In this document: positions 10,820 to 21,744 of the stretch, one piece after another
Layout of the letters: each line of letters begins with the position of its first letter
Position numbering within the stretch: the first letter of the stretch is position 1
Assembly (NCBI RefSeq): GCF_949987535.1
Contig: NC_080082.1
Span: forward strand, 44,765,874-44,829,873
Direction of reading: 5' to 3'
From: Balaenoptera acutorostrata
Lineage: Eukaryota > Chordata > Mammalia > Artiodactyla > Balaenopteridae
DNA length: 64,000 bases
Position numbers and translations under genes: made by a program
Notes under the pieces: model-generated
Database searches by the model: none
Told to the model about the DNA's origin: nothing
Seen by the model: the letters and a program-made list of their open reading frames with translations, nothing else

Positions 10820-11347
10820 GCATGTCTGGTTCAGGTGGTGTCACCACCTTCCCCATCACGTAAGCCAGAAAACTCAAAGTTATCCTCCACCCTTCCCTCT
10901 CCCTTCACCTAACCAGTCAGGTAGGTTTCTTGTTTCTGGCATCTTCTCTGTCTCTCCCTTTGATAACTGCCATCACCTCAGTGGGTCTTCCTCCAGGCTT
11001 CCCCCGTCCATTTCATCTCCACTGTGCCCCACACAGCTCTCTCTTGTCACCCACATGCCATTTGCCAGGACAAAGGGCGCCGTCCTTAGTATGACTCATA
11101 GGCCCTTCTTCTGCTTTCTGTTTCATTCCACCCCTCATCACCCCTACCTACCGCCTCTGTGGCACCTGATGCCCCAGCCATGCTGCCCCAGCAGCTCCCC
11201 AAGTACCCCACCCTCTCTCACCTGGAACCTCCCCCACCACTTTCACCCTGCAATTTCTAGTCAGGAGCCAGCTCAAGTATCCTCATCTTTATGAGCCCCA
11301 CCCTAACCTCACCCCATCGCTCTGCACCCAGCACTGACTTCAGTCAC
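10820..11347 (+). repeat. L2 LINE, left part
   Basis: Pyrimidine-rich L2 3' sequence: CTCAAAGTTATCCTCCACCC, CCTCCAGGCTTCC, then GGAGCCAGCTCAAGTATCCTC. It is cut by the LTR that follows and appears to resume at 11876. The 186-codon frame across it is not a gene. Confidence 0.62.
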
Positions 11348-11353
11348 TATACA

Positions 11354-11869
11354 TGTTAGGGAACCACTGAATGAAACTGCCTGCCCTGGCCAGGCACAAT
11401 AATAACCACTGGCATGAGGTGTCTCACAACAGGAGGTTCCGATAAGGAACATGGAACTGACAAGCTGCCGCTAACTGGAAGAATTCGGGAGAGGCCAGAA
11501 GGAGGGAGGAGATGCCAGCCCATAATATGTCCTGCCAAACTCCCAGAAACCCTTGCTCTGGACTCCATCTTGGCTGAGAGATGCAAGCCACCAGGAAGGG
11601 CCCTGAGTCAGACCAAATATGGGCCAAGCAAGATGATTGGCCAGAGACAACCCGGAAGGCTAACTCCACCACCATAAAACCTGAGACTGCTAGCCACGTG
11701 GCAGAGCAGTTCTCCTGAGTTCCCTTACCCTGCTGCTCTCCACTCAAGCAACCCTTTCCAATAAAGTCTTTTGCTTTGTCAGCACATGCGTCTCCTCGGA
11801 CATTCATTTCTGAGTGTTAGACAAGAGCCCATTCTCGGGTCCTGGAAGGGGGTCCCGCTTCTGGTAACA
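11354..11869 (+). mobile_element. Solo endogenous-retrovirus LTR
   Basis: A 516-bp unit starting TGTTAGG and ending AACA, with an ATAAAA TATA-like word at 11674-11679 and a polyadenylation signal AATAAA at 11760-11765, followed by a GT-rich stretch. The word TATACA occurs immediately before (11348-11353) and after (11870-11875), a 6-bp duplication. The body looks like a class I LTR, although those usually duplicate 4-5 bp. No internal viral genes are present. Confidence 0.82.
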
Positions 11870-11875
11870 TATACA

Positions 11876-11990
11876 CCCCGCAGGAGAGAGTGGGCTCTGT
11901 GAGGGCAGGCAGCCATCCTATCTCACTTAGTCACGGCAGAACCCACAGCAGGAGCCCCAAGACCTGGCGTGCTGAAGGCACTGATCAGGA
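11876..11990 (+). repeat. L2 LINE, right part
   Basis: The words GTGGGCTCTGTGAGGGCAGG and ACTTAGTCACGG resemble the L2 3' end. This probably continues the L2 at 10820-11347 across the inserted LTR. Confidence 0.48.
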
Positions 11991-12824
11991 CAGACGTCGT
12001 GAGTGGGCAGCACACAGATCAGGCCCAGAGAGCAGGTGTCCACGTGCCAGGTGCAAACATGCATTCCCCCAGGAATGAGGCTGCAGGAGGGTGCAGCCCT
12101 GCCTTCTGTGCAACCCGCCTTCTCTGCAACCCGCCGACCTCTCCCTCGAGCCCTTGAGTGAGGGCACTGCCCAGGGAGCTGACGGGGCAGAGATGAAGCA
12201 GCCCGCGAAGGAGAAGCCACGACACAAATGCAAATGCACGTCCTCCTCCCCTCCTTCTGCTTTCACAGCTTTCATACCTCCCTCTCAGACAGATAAAAAG
12301 GAAAAGGTGCCAGTGAGGACTGAGCCCCTCTGGGTAAAAAAGCAACAGCAAAGTGACAAATGTCATGTGGATTTAAGCAAAGTCCCCCACGGTTACAAAC
12401 CCACAAGGAAATAAGGCTGACAAATGCACGGCCTTGCTCCTTGCAACCTTTTCCTTTGAGATAACTTCACCCTGAAAAGGGAGAAAGAAGGAAAAGATTT
12501 TAAAAGCAAAGTTTCTGTCTGCAAACCAAATGGGCTGAATTTTTATAGGCTCGTTTGGAAGAGCATAAAAAATCCAGTTATCAACGAGCCTCTCCCTCCC
12601 AGAGCCTCAGAGAGGTGTGAAGGGACCACTTGGAATCTAAGCTCCTCTGCTTTCCTCTCCCTCCCCAGAGCTGAGCCTGCCCTCCTCTGCCCCCTCCCCT
12701 GCCCTGGGGCTGCTGAGCCCAGGAGGGAGGGTTCCCGTCATAGGGCTAAGGCTTCTGGCAGCCTGTGGAGGGCACTGGGGGAAGGCAGGGAGCACCCCAC
12801 CTCTAAGGAAGCTCCTGAGCATTA
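11991..12824. other. Unassigned stretch, GC-rich then AT-rich
   Basis: The first 250 bases are GC-rich with scattered CpG but too sparse for a CpG island. From about 12410 to 12580 it is AT-rich and repeat-free. Overlapping frames of up to 115 codons on both strands look like chance. Confidence 0.45.
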
Positions 12825-13020
12825 AATGCACTAATCGTAGCCTCCTCCACTGAGCCTTCACTATGTGCCAGCACTGCCCAAAACCGTCTGAGGGAGGCAT
12901 TATTATCATGCCCCGTTTTCCAGATGAGGAAACTGAGGCAGAGAGACATTAAGATCGCACAGCTTAGAAGTGGAGAATTCCAACACAGGCAGTCTGGCTC
13001 CAAACCCCACTGCAGTAGAT
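12825..13020 (-). repeat. MIR SINE
   Basis: Reverse-complement MIR with very clear words: CACTATGTGCCAGCACTG, TTTCCAGATGAGGAAACTGA and CACAGCTTAGAAGTGG, ending in CAGGCAGTCTGGCTCC. Confidence 0.85.
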
Positions 13021-13147
13021 GCTGTGGATCTCACTCAGCTTCTCTTTGCCAGACCTGGCACTGGTCCCCAGCTGCTGGCTGCTGTGATCATGAGCTGCTA
13101 AAGGCTCACAGCTACCCCTTTCCCAGAGAATCCACCTAGCCCTGGAT

Positions 13148-13337
13148 GGGTAAAGAAGATGTGGCACATATATACAATGGAATATTACTCAGCCATAAAA
13201 AGAAACAAAATTGAGTTATTTGTAGTGAGATGGATGGACCTAGAGACTGTCATACAGAGTGAAGTAAGTCAGAAAGAGGAAAACAAATACCGTATGCTAA
13301 CACATATATATGGAATCTTAAAAAAAAATGGTTATAC
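13148..13337 (+). mobile_element. Short L1 ORF2 fragment
   Basis: It translates to the L1 ORF2 C-terminal segment [17 protein letters not shown] through NKYRMLTHIYG and stops just after an A-run and ATGGTTA. The rest of the 3'UTR is absent, so the piece is truncated at both ends. Confidence 0.92.
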
Positions 13338-13394
13338 AATTTCTTTTTGATCAAGTCTGTGCACAGAAAAGAGAGAGGGGAAAGTCTCAAACCC

Positions 13395-13960
13395 ACTCCT
13401 CCCTGCATTCTGGGTGCTTGACTAGAGTCAAGGCACGGAGAGGAGTATTCAAGAAAATATTATTTATGACACTTGTTAAAGAACTTACTTTATTCAGGAC
13501 CATAGTGATAGATGTAGGGACTGTTACAATGGGGTTTTGCAGTGGGGGAGAGAGATTGGCCTCAACGCCAAATACAACAAGAGAAAGTAGGAATTTATAG
13601 CCAAGGAGCTGGTGGGGGTCAGTGGATGGAATATGGCTAAGAGGAAACATCAGAGGTAAGGGAATTTGGGTTAAACCAACTTAACAGGATTCTTGCTAAA
13701 GGCAGCCTATGGCAATCAGACATCACTGGGGGAGGATAGGGGATGAGGAACCAGATCAGATATCAAGGGTATAAGATTCTGGCTTAAGCAACTAAGCAGG
13801 ATTTTTGCTAAAGTTGGTCAATACAAAGATGAACACAGAAGCCTGAAGGTCAGGGTCTAGTTGAGAAGAGAGTTCAGAGGAGCCTGACTGGAGTTTAGTG
13901 AAGGAGAAAATCTTTGTCAGAGGTCAGCCCCTCCCAACCACCTGGACTGAGAGTGAGGGA
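13395..13960 (-). mobile_element. Possible antisense LTR
   Basis: The words TTTATTCAGGACCATAGTGA, GGGGTTTTGCAGTGGGGGAG and AGAGTTCAGAGGAGCCTGAC resemble an artiodactyl LTR read backwards. I could not define its termini or a target duplication. Confidence 0.33.
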
Positions 13961-14539
13961 CGTGTGACTCCAAGAAAAGTCACCAAAAAGAGGAGAAATG
14001 GGTGCTGAGCAGGAAGGGAAATGGGATGCTTACTGCTGGCACACAGGAGGAGGCTTCAGAGGATGCATGAAGAGGCAGAAGGGGAATCTGAGAGAATCCC
14101 AGACCAGCTCCACCACCTTCTCTTCAGCCAAGGGAGAGAGCCTTGTTCCCAGGTCACACCTGATCTTTCTGAAATCACCCACCACCCCAGCGGCCAAGCC
14201 ACATGCTTCCTTGATGTTAAAACTGAGTGGTTGAACATCTTTATCTGAGTTGGTTGGAGGAAGGAAACCGTACTCTCAATTCAGCTGGATTTCTCTTAAT
14301 TCAGCAATTCTGTCTGCTACGCCACTATGTCCAGGCACAGGTCAGAGGACACAAAAGTGGCTTTTAGGAGGTGGAGCCACAAAGACCTGAGGCTGAGTGT
14401 TGACCTCACAGGGCCCAGAACCCAGGAGGAGAATGGAGCCGGGATCAAATGGGCACAGCTAGAGGAAGCATGAGCCATTCCGGTGAGACTCAGACACAGA
14501 CAGGTGGGGCACAGATAAGATGCAACTCTAACAGGAAAG
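13961..14539. other. Unassigned stretch
   Basis: Purine-rich unique sequence. No gene or confident repeat is seen. Confidence 0.45.
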
Positions 14540-14715
14540 GTAAGACAGTTTTGAAAGGTCTAGATGCCTAGCCGGAGAGTCTAGACTTGGCCCTGTAAGC
14601 ATAGGGAGTCTTGAAGGTTATGGAGGGAGAGAAAGGCTTGATCAAAACTCTGCTTTAGGAACATGAATTTGACACTGACTTATAGAATGGAGTTGTGTAA
14701 CTGGGGTGTGTGTGT

Positions 14716-14751
<36 letters not shown>

Positions 14752-14850
14752 GTGGAATGGGGGAGCACTAGGAGAAAGAATTGGGAAGCAAAAAGAGTGG
14801 TCTGGAAGCTGTTCCAATGTCCAGGAACAATAAGGTCTGTTTTAGAGCCC
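14540..14850 (-). repeat. L2 LINE fragment with embedded (TG)n
   Basis: TTGGCCCTGTAAGCATAGGG and GTCTTGAAGGTTATGGAGGG follow antisense L2. The L2 pattern resumes after the TG microsatellite with GGTCTGGAAGCTGTTCCAAT. Confidence 0.58.
14705..14751. repeat. (TG)n microsatellite
   Basis: About 22 TG units with one interrupting G near the left end. Confidence 0.96.
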
Positions 14851-15594
14851 TTGGAGTGGGAGAGGGGGAAGGGGAAACATTCTGTAATATGGCCGGAATG
14901 TTCTAGAAATGCTTCTGTATCCATTCTTATCTCCAATGATGCAAAAGCCCTGGGAAAGAAGAAAAGAGTAGTATATAGAAATCCCATTTTACAGACAAAA
15001 AATTGAGACCAAGAGGACAAAAGTAACATACATTAGCAAGGGACAGAACTGGAACACATCCAGGCCACCATCCTCCCGCCACCCCGTGGACTTGTGCAGG
15101 TGCACCTGAGCCCCAGTGGATCACTGCTGTTCTCACATCAGGTAAGAGTGGGGAGCCCACCTTAACACTGCTGAAGTGCTACCAAATAAACAACCTGTGC
15201 TGCTAAGACTGAGTATTGATTATCTCCCTGCAGGAATCCTGAGACCACTGTCTTTGGGCTGCTAAGGCTGGTGGCAGCAGCTACTAAATTGTGTTTATGG
15301 GAAGCTTTTTACCTGAAGGGGTCATAAATCACTCTTGATCAATAACCAATCAATCCACCTGCTTTGCACATTGCAAATCCTTCAGATCTGTCCACTGAAA
15401 GGAAAGAGAGAGGAAGGTCATCTGTTTATCAGATAAAAATGACAGAACAACAGGTTAATGCAACTACTTAGGCTGGCAATTACCTAGGTTTCTTTTCTTT
15501 TTAATTTAAGTGAAGTATTTTGAGTGATTTGCTGAGTCAATTAAAAAGAAAAAACGAATGGTCTTGGTTTGAAAGGGTCAGGTAAGAAGAAGAT
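14851..15594. other. Unassigned stretch with an AT-rich island at 15280-15580
   Basis: No gene or repeat recognised. The right half is AT-rich and repeat-free, with GATCAATAACCAATCAATCC, a TCTGTTTATCAGATAAAAAT word and AATTAAAAAG. It is a candidate conserved non-coding element only. Confidence 0.35.
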
Positions 15595-15755
15595 CTGGTA
15601 TCCATTGAGCACCTGCTGAGTGCCTTGCCCTGTCCCCCTTCATTTACCCTCACTGCCCTGTGAAGGAAGTATCATTACTCCCACTTCCAAGAAGAAACCT
15701 GCAGCTCAGTGAGGTTAAGTAGCTAGCTCTAGGTTGGTGGTGCAGCTGGTAACTA
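15595..15755 (-). repeat. MIR SINE
   Basis: CATTGAGCACCTGCTGAGTG, CCTGCAGCTCAGTGAGGTTA and GTGCAGCTGGTAAC give a clear antisense MIR. Confidence 0.78.
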
Positions 15756-16769
15756 AAAACACCCTCTGCCAGTAAGAAACAAGAAGAGTCCGAGGGCAGC
15801 TGGGCTTGGAGAAGCTGAGTCCCATTTCAGGACGAGGCTGCGTTGTACAGGAACTGCACCTGGTTGCAGGGCGCACTCCTGAGAGGCTAGCCTGGGGCCC
15901 TGCTCACTAACTGCTGATGCAGTTGCAGTCTCTGTTTGGGATCTCGCCTCCAAGATGAATTAGATAGTCAGCCATCCAGAGGCACCACAGATTTCCTCGG
16001 GCCATGCCCTGCTCACCAGCGCCCAGTAGCCTCCCAGGGTCAAGAGGATGATGTCATTGAGTACCCCAAGCTGCTCTGCCAACCTCTAGGAACTTCCCTA
16101 CACAGATTCACAGGAGTCAGCCTGGCTGAGTCCCTCCCCAGGAAACCCTGCCTGGCCTCAAAGCCTGAGCCCTCCCAACACACTCTCTCTTGTCTCCTGC
16201 CAATGACCAAGCTCCCCATCTCCAAGGCAACCTTTGGAGCAACCCACTTGAGGAGCGTCTGCTGGGTGCTTGACCTCAGTATGTCTCGTCTGAGCTCCAG
16301 CGCCTGCTCTCTTGGAGCTCTGCCTGGCAGGGTGGAGTGGAGAAGGCTGGACCAGGGCCGGTCGGTGCTAGGGGCACCTGCACCCTGGTCCCCAGGGATG
16401 GGGGTGCCCAGCAGAGCTCCTGGAGGCCAGCATCTCCTTCTGTCTTTGGGCCTCATGGCAGATGTGAAGAGGCATCTCTCCCTAGAGTGACTGATGCTCT
16501 CATGGACCAGGCAGTTGCGGTGCACACCCCAGATGCAGCTTCCTGCCCCACTTCACTCTCGGCCACCACAGGCAGAGCATCAGTTCTCAGAGACAGGATG
16601 GTGAAATAAAGGATGAAGCCTGGGATCTTTTAAAAACTAGGAGTTTCACTCACCAAGATGAAGCTGATGATCTCAGCTGATAACCATCTTGGAAGAACAG
16701 CATTCTCGTAGGCCTGGGAAGGCCGCTGCGATTGGAGGGTGCCAGGGCTCCAACCTTTCTGTTGTCAGA
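15756..16769. other. Unassigned GC-rich stretch with long overlapping frames
   Basis: A 184-codon plus frame (15936-16490) and a 161-codon minus frame (16040-16525) overlap. Neither resembles a protein I know, and GC-rich DNA often opens both strands. I do not call a gene. Confidence 0.4.
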
Positions 16770-17050
16770 ATGTGACAAAGGAAAACAGTTTTCCATTAAC
16801 AACTCATTCTTCTTTTTTATTTGCTAATTTGGTGAAAATTATTTTCCCCCTACCATTTCGCAGATGACTACTCTAATTTGGGAGGCCGTGACTAGAATTG
16901 ACTAATCAGCCTTTCTAGAAAATGTCCCTATTTGGATCTCTCTCTAAATAAGCACTTGCATGTGGCATTGATCATCAAGAAATCCCACAGCATTGCTCAA
17001 TTAGCAAACAGTTTAAGGTGACATATTGTACTTAAATAGTCTCCCTTGGA
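16770..17050. other. AT-rich repeat-free island, candidate conserved element
   Basis: TTCCATTAACAACTCATTC, TTGCTAATTTGGTGAAAATT, GACTAATCAGCC and GCTCAATTAGCAAAC give clustered ATTA-type words in unique sequence. Confidence 0.3.
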
Positions 17051-17620
17051 GTGACAGATGTCTGCAGTAAACATAGGGAAATTACATCCAAAGAGCGGCC
17101 AGGACTGGCCCTGGAGGTCAGAGCAAAGGCCAGTGGACCCTTCTGCGTGGGGACGGGCTGCCAGCTCCAGTTTCCGGGGAGTACTGTCCCCCACAGCCCC
17201 CCAGTGAGTTTCAGTGATGAGGAGGGCACAGTTTGCCCCAATAGCCCCAGTCCATTTGGAGAAAGCCCTTCCTGCAGAAGGCCAGGGGCGAGTGCGGCCA
17301 CAGAGTCTAGTCCAATGGCCTTTGTCTCTGGACCTTGCACACTTTCCTGTGATGGCACTGTTACTGCTTTCCTGGTTAATTACCTACATACACACTCCGT
17401 CTGTAGCCACAGAGCAAGTAGATTTCAGGAGGAAAATGCCAATTTTCCCACACTTATGTGTCCAAACTACTTTCCCTAGCAGCTCTTATTCTCTCTCTTC
17501 TCTTCTAAATCAGGTAAATGTGTGGTTCTGCTGAAAGGCTCAGAACGACAGGGACATGGAACCACTAATTTAGATAAATGACAGAATTCCTGGATCCTGC
17601 AGCACACTGCTCAGCACCTT
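17051..17620. other. Unassigned stretch
   Basis: No gene or confident repeat seen. Two plus-strand frames of 142 and 106 codons resemble nothing known. Confidence 0.4.
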
Positions 17621-17652
17621 GGGGGGCATAGGGGGGCCGTGGAGGGAGGGGC
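17621..17652 (+). other. G-quadruplex-type motif
   Basis: Four G tracts (6, 6, 3 and 4 G) separated by loops of 4 to 7 bases, enough for an intramolecular quadruplex on the plus strand. Confidence 0.55.
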
Positions 17653-17675
17653 GCCCAGCCGCTTCTGTATAGGAC

Positions 17676-17747
17676 AAATTAAGTGTATTTATCTGTTGCA
17701 CACTCCTCAGAGCCCGTTTAACGTTTAGATGTTGAGGGGATCTGTCT
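17676..17747 (+). repeat. Short dispersed repeat, copy 1
   Basis: About 72 bases starting AAATTAAGTGTATTTATCTG match the block at 19608-19679 at roughly three-quarters of positions by eye, in the same orientation and without gaps. Family unknown. Confidence 0.5.
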
Positions 17748-18188
17748 TGCAGGAAAAAACTGAGGGGCCTAATGGTTCCAGCATGGGAAATGTGATGGTC
17801 ATCTTATTTGCTCCTTCTTCCCGAATCCAACCTCCCCTCCCGGCTTTGTTCCTTGAGGCTGACCTCCTGGGACTCCTTCACCAGGGTTCCCTTGCTGGCT
17901 ATCCCTGACTCCCCCACAGGAGGTCCCAAGAGTGGCCAAAGACAGAAGACTGTGGTCACCAAAGCCACCTATCCAGACAGAGTTTGCATGTCTCACAGGA
18001 GCACAGGAAGCATTGGGGTAAGTGGTGCAGATGGGGAGACCGGGTCCTGGGAAGCAAGAGGGCTGGGAGTGTGGGCAAGGAATGTCGCCTGCCATTCCAG
18101 TAGACACAGGGACCGTTGCACACCATTCCAGTTCTACAAGGCTCAAGCCCTCAGCCACTGCAGCCACAAAACACGTTATGGTGCGCCC
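17748..18188. other. Unassigned, possible old repeat
   Basis: CCTGGGACTCCTTCACCAGG and GGTTCCCTTGCTGGCT resemble words in a common mammalian repeat, but I cannot define it. Confidence 0.3.
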
Positions 18189-18551
18189 TGAGGGGGAATT
18201 CAGGATGGAGAAAAACAGGATGTGTTTTGTGCTTTGGATACTGGCCCTAGATAATTAAGATACATATCTAAGGAATAATTTCAAAGAGCCCAGACTCTTA
18301 CCTCTTCCCATACGTGGAAAAGCACTAAAATCATTAACCTGAGATGTCTGGGTTCGTTGTTAGCTGTAATCTTTTGATGTTCGACTACATGGTTTTTTGT
18401 TTTTCTTGTTTTTGGCTCCTCCCTTACCTCTCGGGAGCAGTTGCTCAGAGCTCTCTGAGAGGTTGTCTCCAGGGCTAAAATCCTCACTAAGTCCTCACTG
18501 AATAAAACTCAAGCCCCAACTTTTAGGTTGTGCGTTTTTCTTCAGTTGACA
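18189..18551 (+). mobile_element. Probable solo LTR
   Basis: The segment ends like an LTR: an AATAAA polyadenylation signal at 18501-18506, then CCCCAACTTTTAGGTTGTGC, a T-rich stretch and a final TTGACA. The left limit (TGAGGGGGAATT) is chosen because it starts with TG. No target duplication was found. Confidence 0.5.
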
Positions 18552-18764
18552 GGAGGAAGATTCTGAATTAGGACTAAGATCACTGCACTGTAGAAGGAAG
18601 ATCATCCTCACCTATCTCTCTCTCTCTCTCCCCTGCCTTCAGCATTTCCTCCCTAAAGTGGCATCACCTCCTAGAGGACCATTAGCAGCTTCAAAATTTT
18701 TCCCTTCCTTTTTAAAAAATTAATATTCATACTTTTTATTACTTCATCAAAGATTTCTTTTATT

Positions 18765-19378
18765 CCTAGCTTTATTGAGACATAATTGAAATGTAACATT
18801 GTGTAGTATTGATTTGATACACTTATATGTTGCAAAATGATTATCACCATAGCCTTACCTGATACCTCTTCACATCACATGATTACCATTTCTTTTTTGT
18901 GGTGAGAACATGTAAGGTCTACTCTCTTGGCAACTTTCAAGTATATAATATAGCAATATTAGCTATAATCACCATGCCGTACATTTGATCCCCAGAATTT
19001 ATCCATCTTAAAATTGGAAGTTTTTACCCTTTGACCAACATCTACCTATTCACACACACACACCACCACCACCCCTTCCCCACTCCTACCCCTGGTAACC
19101 ACCATTCTACTCTCTCTTTTCATGAGTTTGGCTTTTTGTAGCTTCCACATATGAGTGTTAACATACAGTATTTGTCTTTCTCTGTCTGACTTATTGCACT
19201 TAACATAATGCCCTCAAGGTCCATCCATGTTGTCACAAATGGCAGGATTTTCTTTTTTCTAATGCCTGAATATTGTTCCATTGTGTATGTATACCACATC
19301 TTCTTTATTCATTCATCCACTGACAAACACATAGGTTTTCTTCCATATATTAGCTATTGTGAATAATGCTACAATGAA
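18765..19378 (-). mobile_element. Old L1 3' end (L1MA/B-type)
   Basis: Antisense 3'UTR from AGCTTTATTGAGACATAATT through a CCCCTGGTAACCACCATTCT word into the ORF2 C-terminal segment. ORF2 text is broken off near 19378 (5'-truncated). A short CA/CAC run lies at 19053-19072. Confidence 0.9.
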
Positions 19379-19607
19379 GCTTTTCTCTTTCAATTTCTCT
19401 CCCCCTCAAACTGTGATTTCATTCATATCTGAGGCAAGGGAAGCCCAAGCCCAGTCCCTCGTGGGCAGCAAAATGTAGAAAAATGGTGACTGCAGGACCT
19501 CAGATGCCTTCCCAGGGTTAGAAATTACACACCAAGGAGGCCCTTTCCCAGTTCTGAAGAAACAGAAAGTATCAGAGGGAGCAGAGGGGAGAACTTTTTA
19601 AGAGAAA
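19379..19607. other. Unassigned stretch
   Basis: No gene or repeat seen. Confidence 0.4.
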
Positions 19608-19679
19608 AAATTAAATGTACTTATCTGCCACACACTCACCAGAGCCTGGTGAATGTCTAGATGTTTAGAGGATCTGTCA
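19608..19679 (+). repeat. Short dispersed repeat, copy 2
   Basis: Starts AAATTAAATGTACTTATCTG and pairs with 17676-17747. About 75 bases after it a CCATATAAAAAGCC word resembles a TATA box, so it may be part of an old LTR. Confidence 0.48.
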
Positions 19680-20224
19680 GGATTTAGCCCAATCCCCGCC
19701 CTTGTAACTTTGTTGTTAACTCTAAAAACATAAACAAGACACTCCAAGTCGCCATATAAAAAGCCCTCATACAAACCATCGCTTGTGGGGTTGCTCTAAA
19801 CCCTGATGTTGGTACAGATGCAGTGAGTTGCTTCCAGCCTCACACAATGGGGATGAAAGCTCTGTAAATCCAGCCACGGTTGTACAGGGGAAGCCTAGAC
19901 CCAAGAACTCTTCGTGTTTGTGTGGAGGGCCCCCAGAGTCTGGCTGCTGGGTGAGGATGGGGTGTGACATGCAGCAGTTTGTATTTCGTGTATCTACAGG
20001 GGGCTGTGGGGCCTGATTCAGGAGCTTGCACAGAGGGCCAGGCTGCTAAGCTTTGTGCAGACTTGAGAATGAGCCTCTAGGAGGTAAAAGCAGGAGGCAC
20101 AGTGAGCTCGCAAGGACGGGGCACCTGGCCCTTCCCCGGAAGGCTGGGCGAGATGGCAGGAGGTGCTCTGCTCAGCAAAGGGGAAACCACTTCTGCACCA
20201 AGGATCTGAGCCGTCACATCACAA
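19680..20224. other. Unassigned stretch
   Basis: Contains the TATA-like word near 19755. No gene is recognised. Confidence 0.4.
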
Positions 20225-20350
20225 AGGTCAACTGTGGGTTTACAGAGCCAGGTCATAACCCTAGTTCTGCTACTCATCTGACGTGTGACCCTGACCAAGC
20301 AGCGGCCCTGCTTAGAACCTCTGTCTATTCACCTGTGAGGGCAGTACACC
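20225..20350 (+). repeat. Probable MIR
   Basis: AGTTCTGCTACTCATCTGAC followed by GTGTGACCCTGACCAAGCAG is a diverged plus-strand MIR core. Confidence 0.58.
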
Positions 20351-20639
20351 ATGACCCAACCTTCTCTTCATGGAGAGACCATGGGTCTCTTTCCCTTAGT
20401 GGGTCTTAAGCCTCACCTGCACCCTGACCTCCCCAAACCCAAGGGTTCCATCGTGTGAGTGTTTCGACCTTGAATGCCTAGTCAGAGCATCTGGCTTCCA
20501 GCCCTAAAGGACGGTGCGTCTGCATAGAGCTCAGCGTGAGGGAGCCCAGGCTTGATTTCCCTGGCGCCGCAGCAACTCACTGGCTCAGCCTAACCTCCAG
20601 GCTAGGACAGATGCGGTCATTTAAATGGAAGAGTTATAA

Positions 20640-20815
20640 GAGCTCCTTTATTGATGACTTACCATGAACCAGACGCCGCTCTAAGTGCTTCACACTGTTA
20701 GCTTCACAACCTCTGAGTATCTGCAGGTGACGGTGAGAAAGCCAAGCAGAGAGGGTAGAGCACCCTCCTGAGGGCATGCAGCCAGCGGGGCTGGAGCTCT
20801 GGCAGCCTCTTTGAG
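20640..20815 (-). repeat. MIR SINE
   Basis: TTGATGACTTACCATGAACC, CGCTCTAAGTGCTTCACACT and GGGCATGCAGCCAGC match antisense MIR. Confidence 0.6.
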
Positions 20816-20834
20816 TCCTGTGGTTCATGATCTG

Positions 20835-20960
20835 ACAAGGGCCCTGTGAGGCAGCAGCTTTCATTCTCATTTCACAGATGAGGAAGCTTAGCCCTGGAAA
20901 GGGCAGGTCACTTACCTGAGGTGGCACATTGCCCAGAGCCAGAGCCAAAGGTAGAGAAGG
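20835..20960 (-). repeat. Second MIR SINE
   Basis: TCATTTCACAGATGAGGAAG followed by GGTCACTTACCTGAGG is an antisense MIR core directly beside the previous copy, in the same orientation. Confidence 0.62.
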
Positions 20961-21439
20961 GCTTACCCACCAGCTGAGGCTTAGTGTGTGTCCTGATCAC
21001 AGCCCTGTAGCAATGCTGTCCTGAGGGGAGATGCCAGAGCAAACACCAGGTCACTCACTCCCACCGGTCAGCCAAGCCGCTGCTCAATCACTGCCCTTTG
21101 CCTGATGTGCCTGACTGAAGCCCAAGTGCCAGGGTTGTCGACCCTGCTCCAGGTGCCCAGGCACTTGCCTCTAGCCTGCTCTTCCCTGAGGTGCTGTGAA
21201 CTGACGTGGAGCTTCCTCGGATGCTGTTTGACCAAGACCAACCCTTTGGTTTGAGGTGGAGCTTCTTCCGCTTCTGACAGATGCCACTTTGACCATCACA
21301 CGTGTCTCCTCTAGCAGATAACCCATCACTAGAGAATACACAGTGGAGGCCGCCAAGCAGGGCCCCCTGCCAGCTTCCCCAGCAAGAATCCTGCTTCCAT
21401 CCCTGACCTTGGGGCAGAGTTGGGGCAACCAAGTAACGC
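20961..21439. other. Unassigned stretch
   Basis: No gene or repeat is recognised. The longest frame is 114 codons on the minus strand and matches nothing known. Confidence 0.4.
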
Positions 21440-21640
21440 GATAGCTAATATGCATTGGGTGCCTGCCAAGTGGCTGGCACTGTGCCCAGCTTTATTACAT
21501 GTCACCTCCTGTTATCTGTGCCAATGCTGGAAGGAAGACATGATTGCTTTCAGCTTATGAATAGAGAAACTGAAGAACAGAGAAGTTCAATCATTCACCT
21601 CAGGTGCTGCAAAAGAAGAGGCGAACCTGGGAGAAACAAG
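21440..21640 (-). repeat. MIR SINE
   Basis: GGGTGCCTGCCAAGTGGCTG, GCACTGTGCCCAGC and ATAGAGAAACTGAAGAACAG follow antisense MIR. Confidence 0.65.
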
Positions 21641-21744
21641 GGTCAAGAGGCTCCAACCACACACAGCAAAGTTTGAGTCACCAGGTGTGTTTGGAACCTG
21701 GTTACATTCCAGTCAGGTGCAGGACGGGGGATGGACAAATGTCA

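Noticed and set aside
10734..11294. 186-codon plus frame as a gene
   Set aside because: Most of it lies in pyrimidine-rich L2 3'UTR sequence.
11991..12260. Possible CpG island
   Set aside because: CpG count is too low and the GC-rich span too short by eye.
15936..16525. 184-codon plus and 161-codon minus overlapping frames as possible genes
   Set aside because: GC-rich DNA opens both strands. No domain, no known similarity and no splice context.
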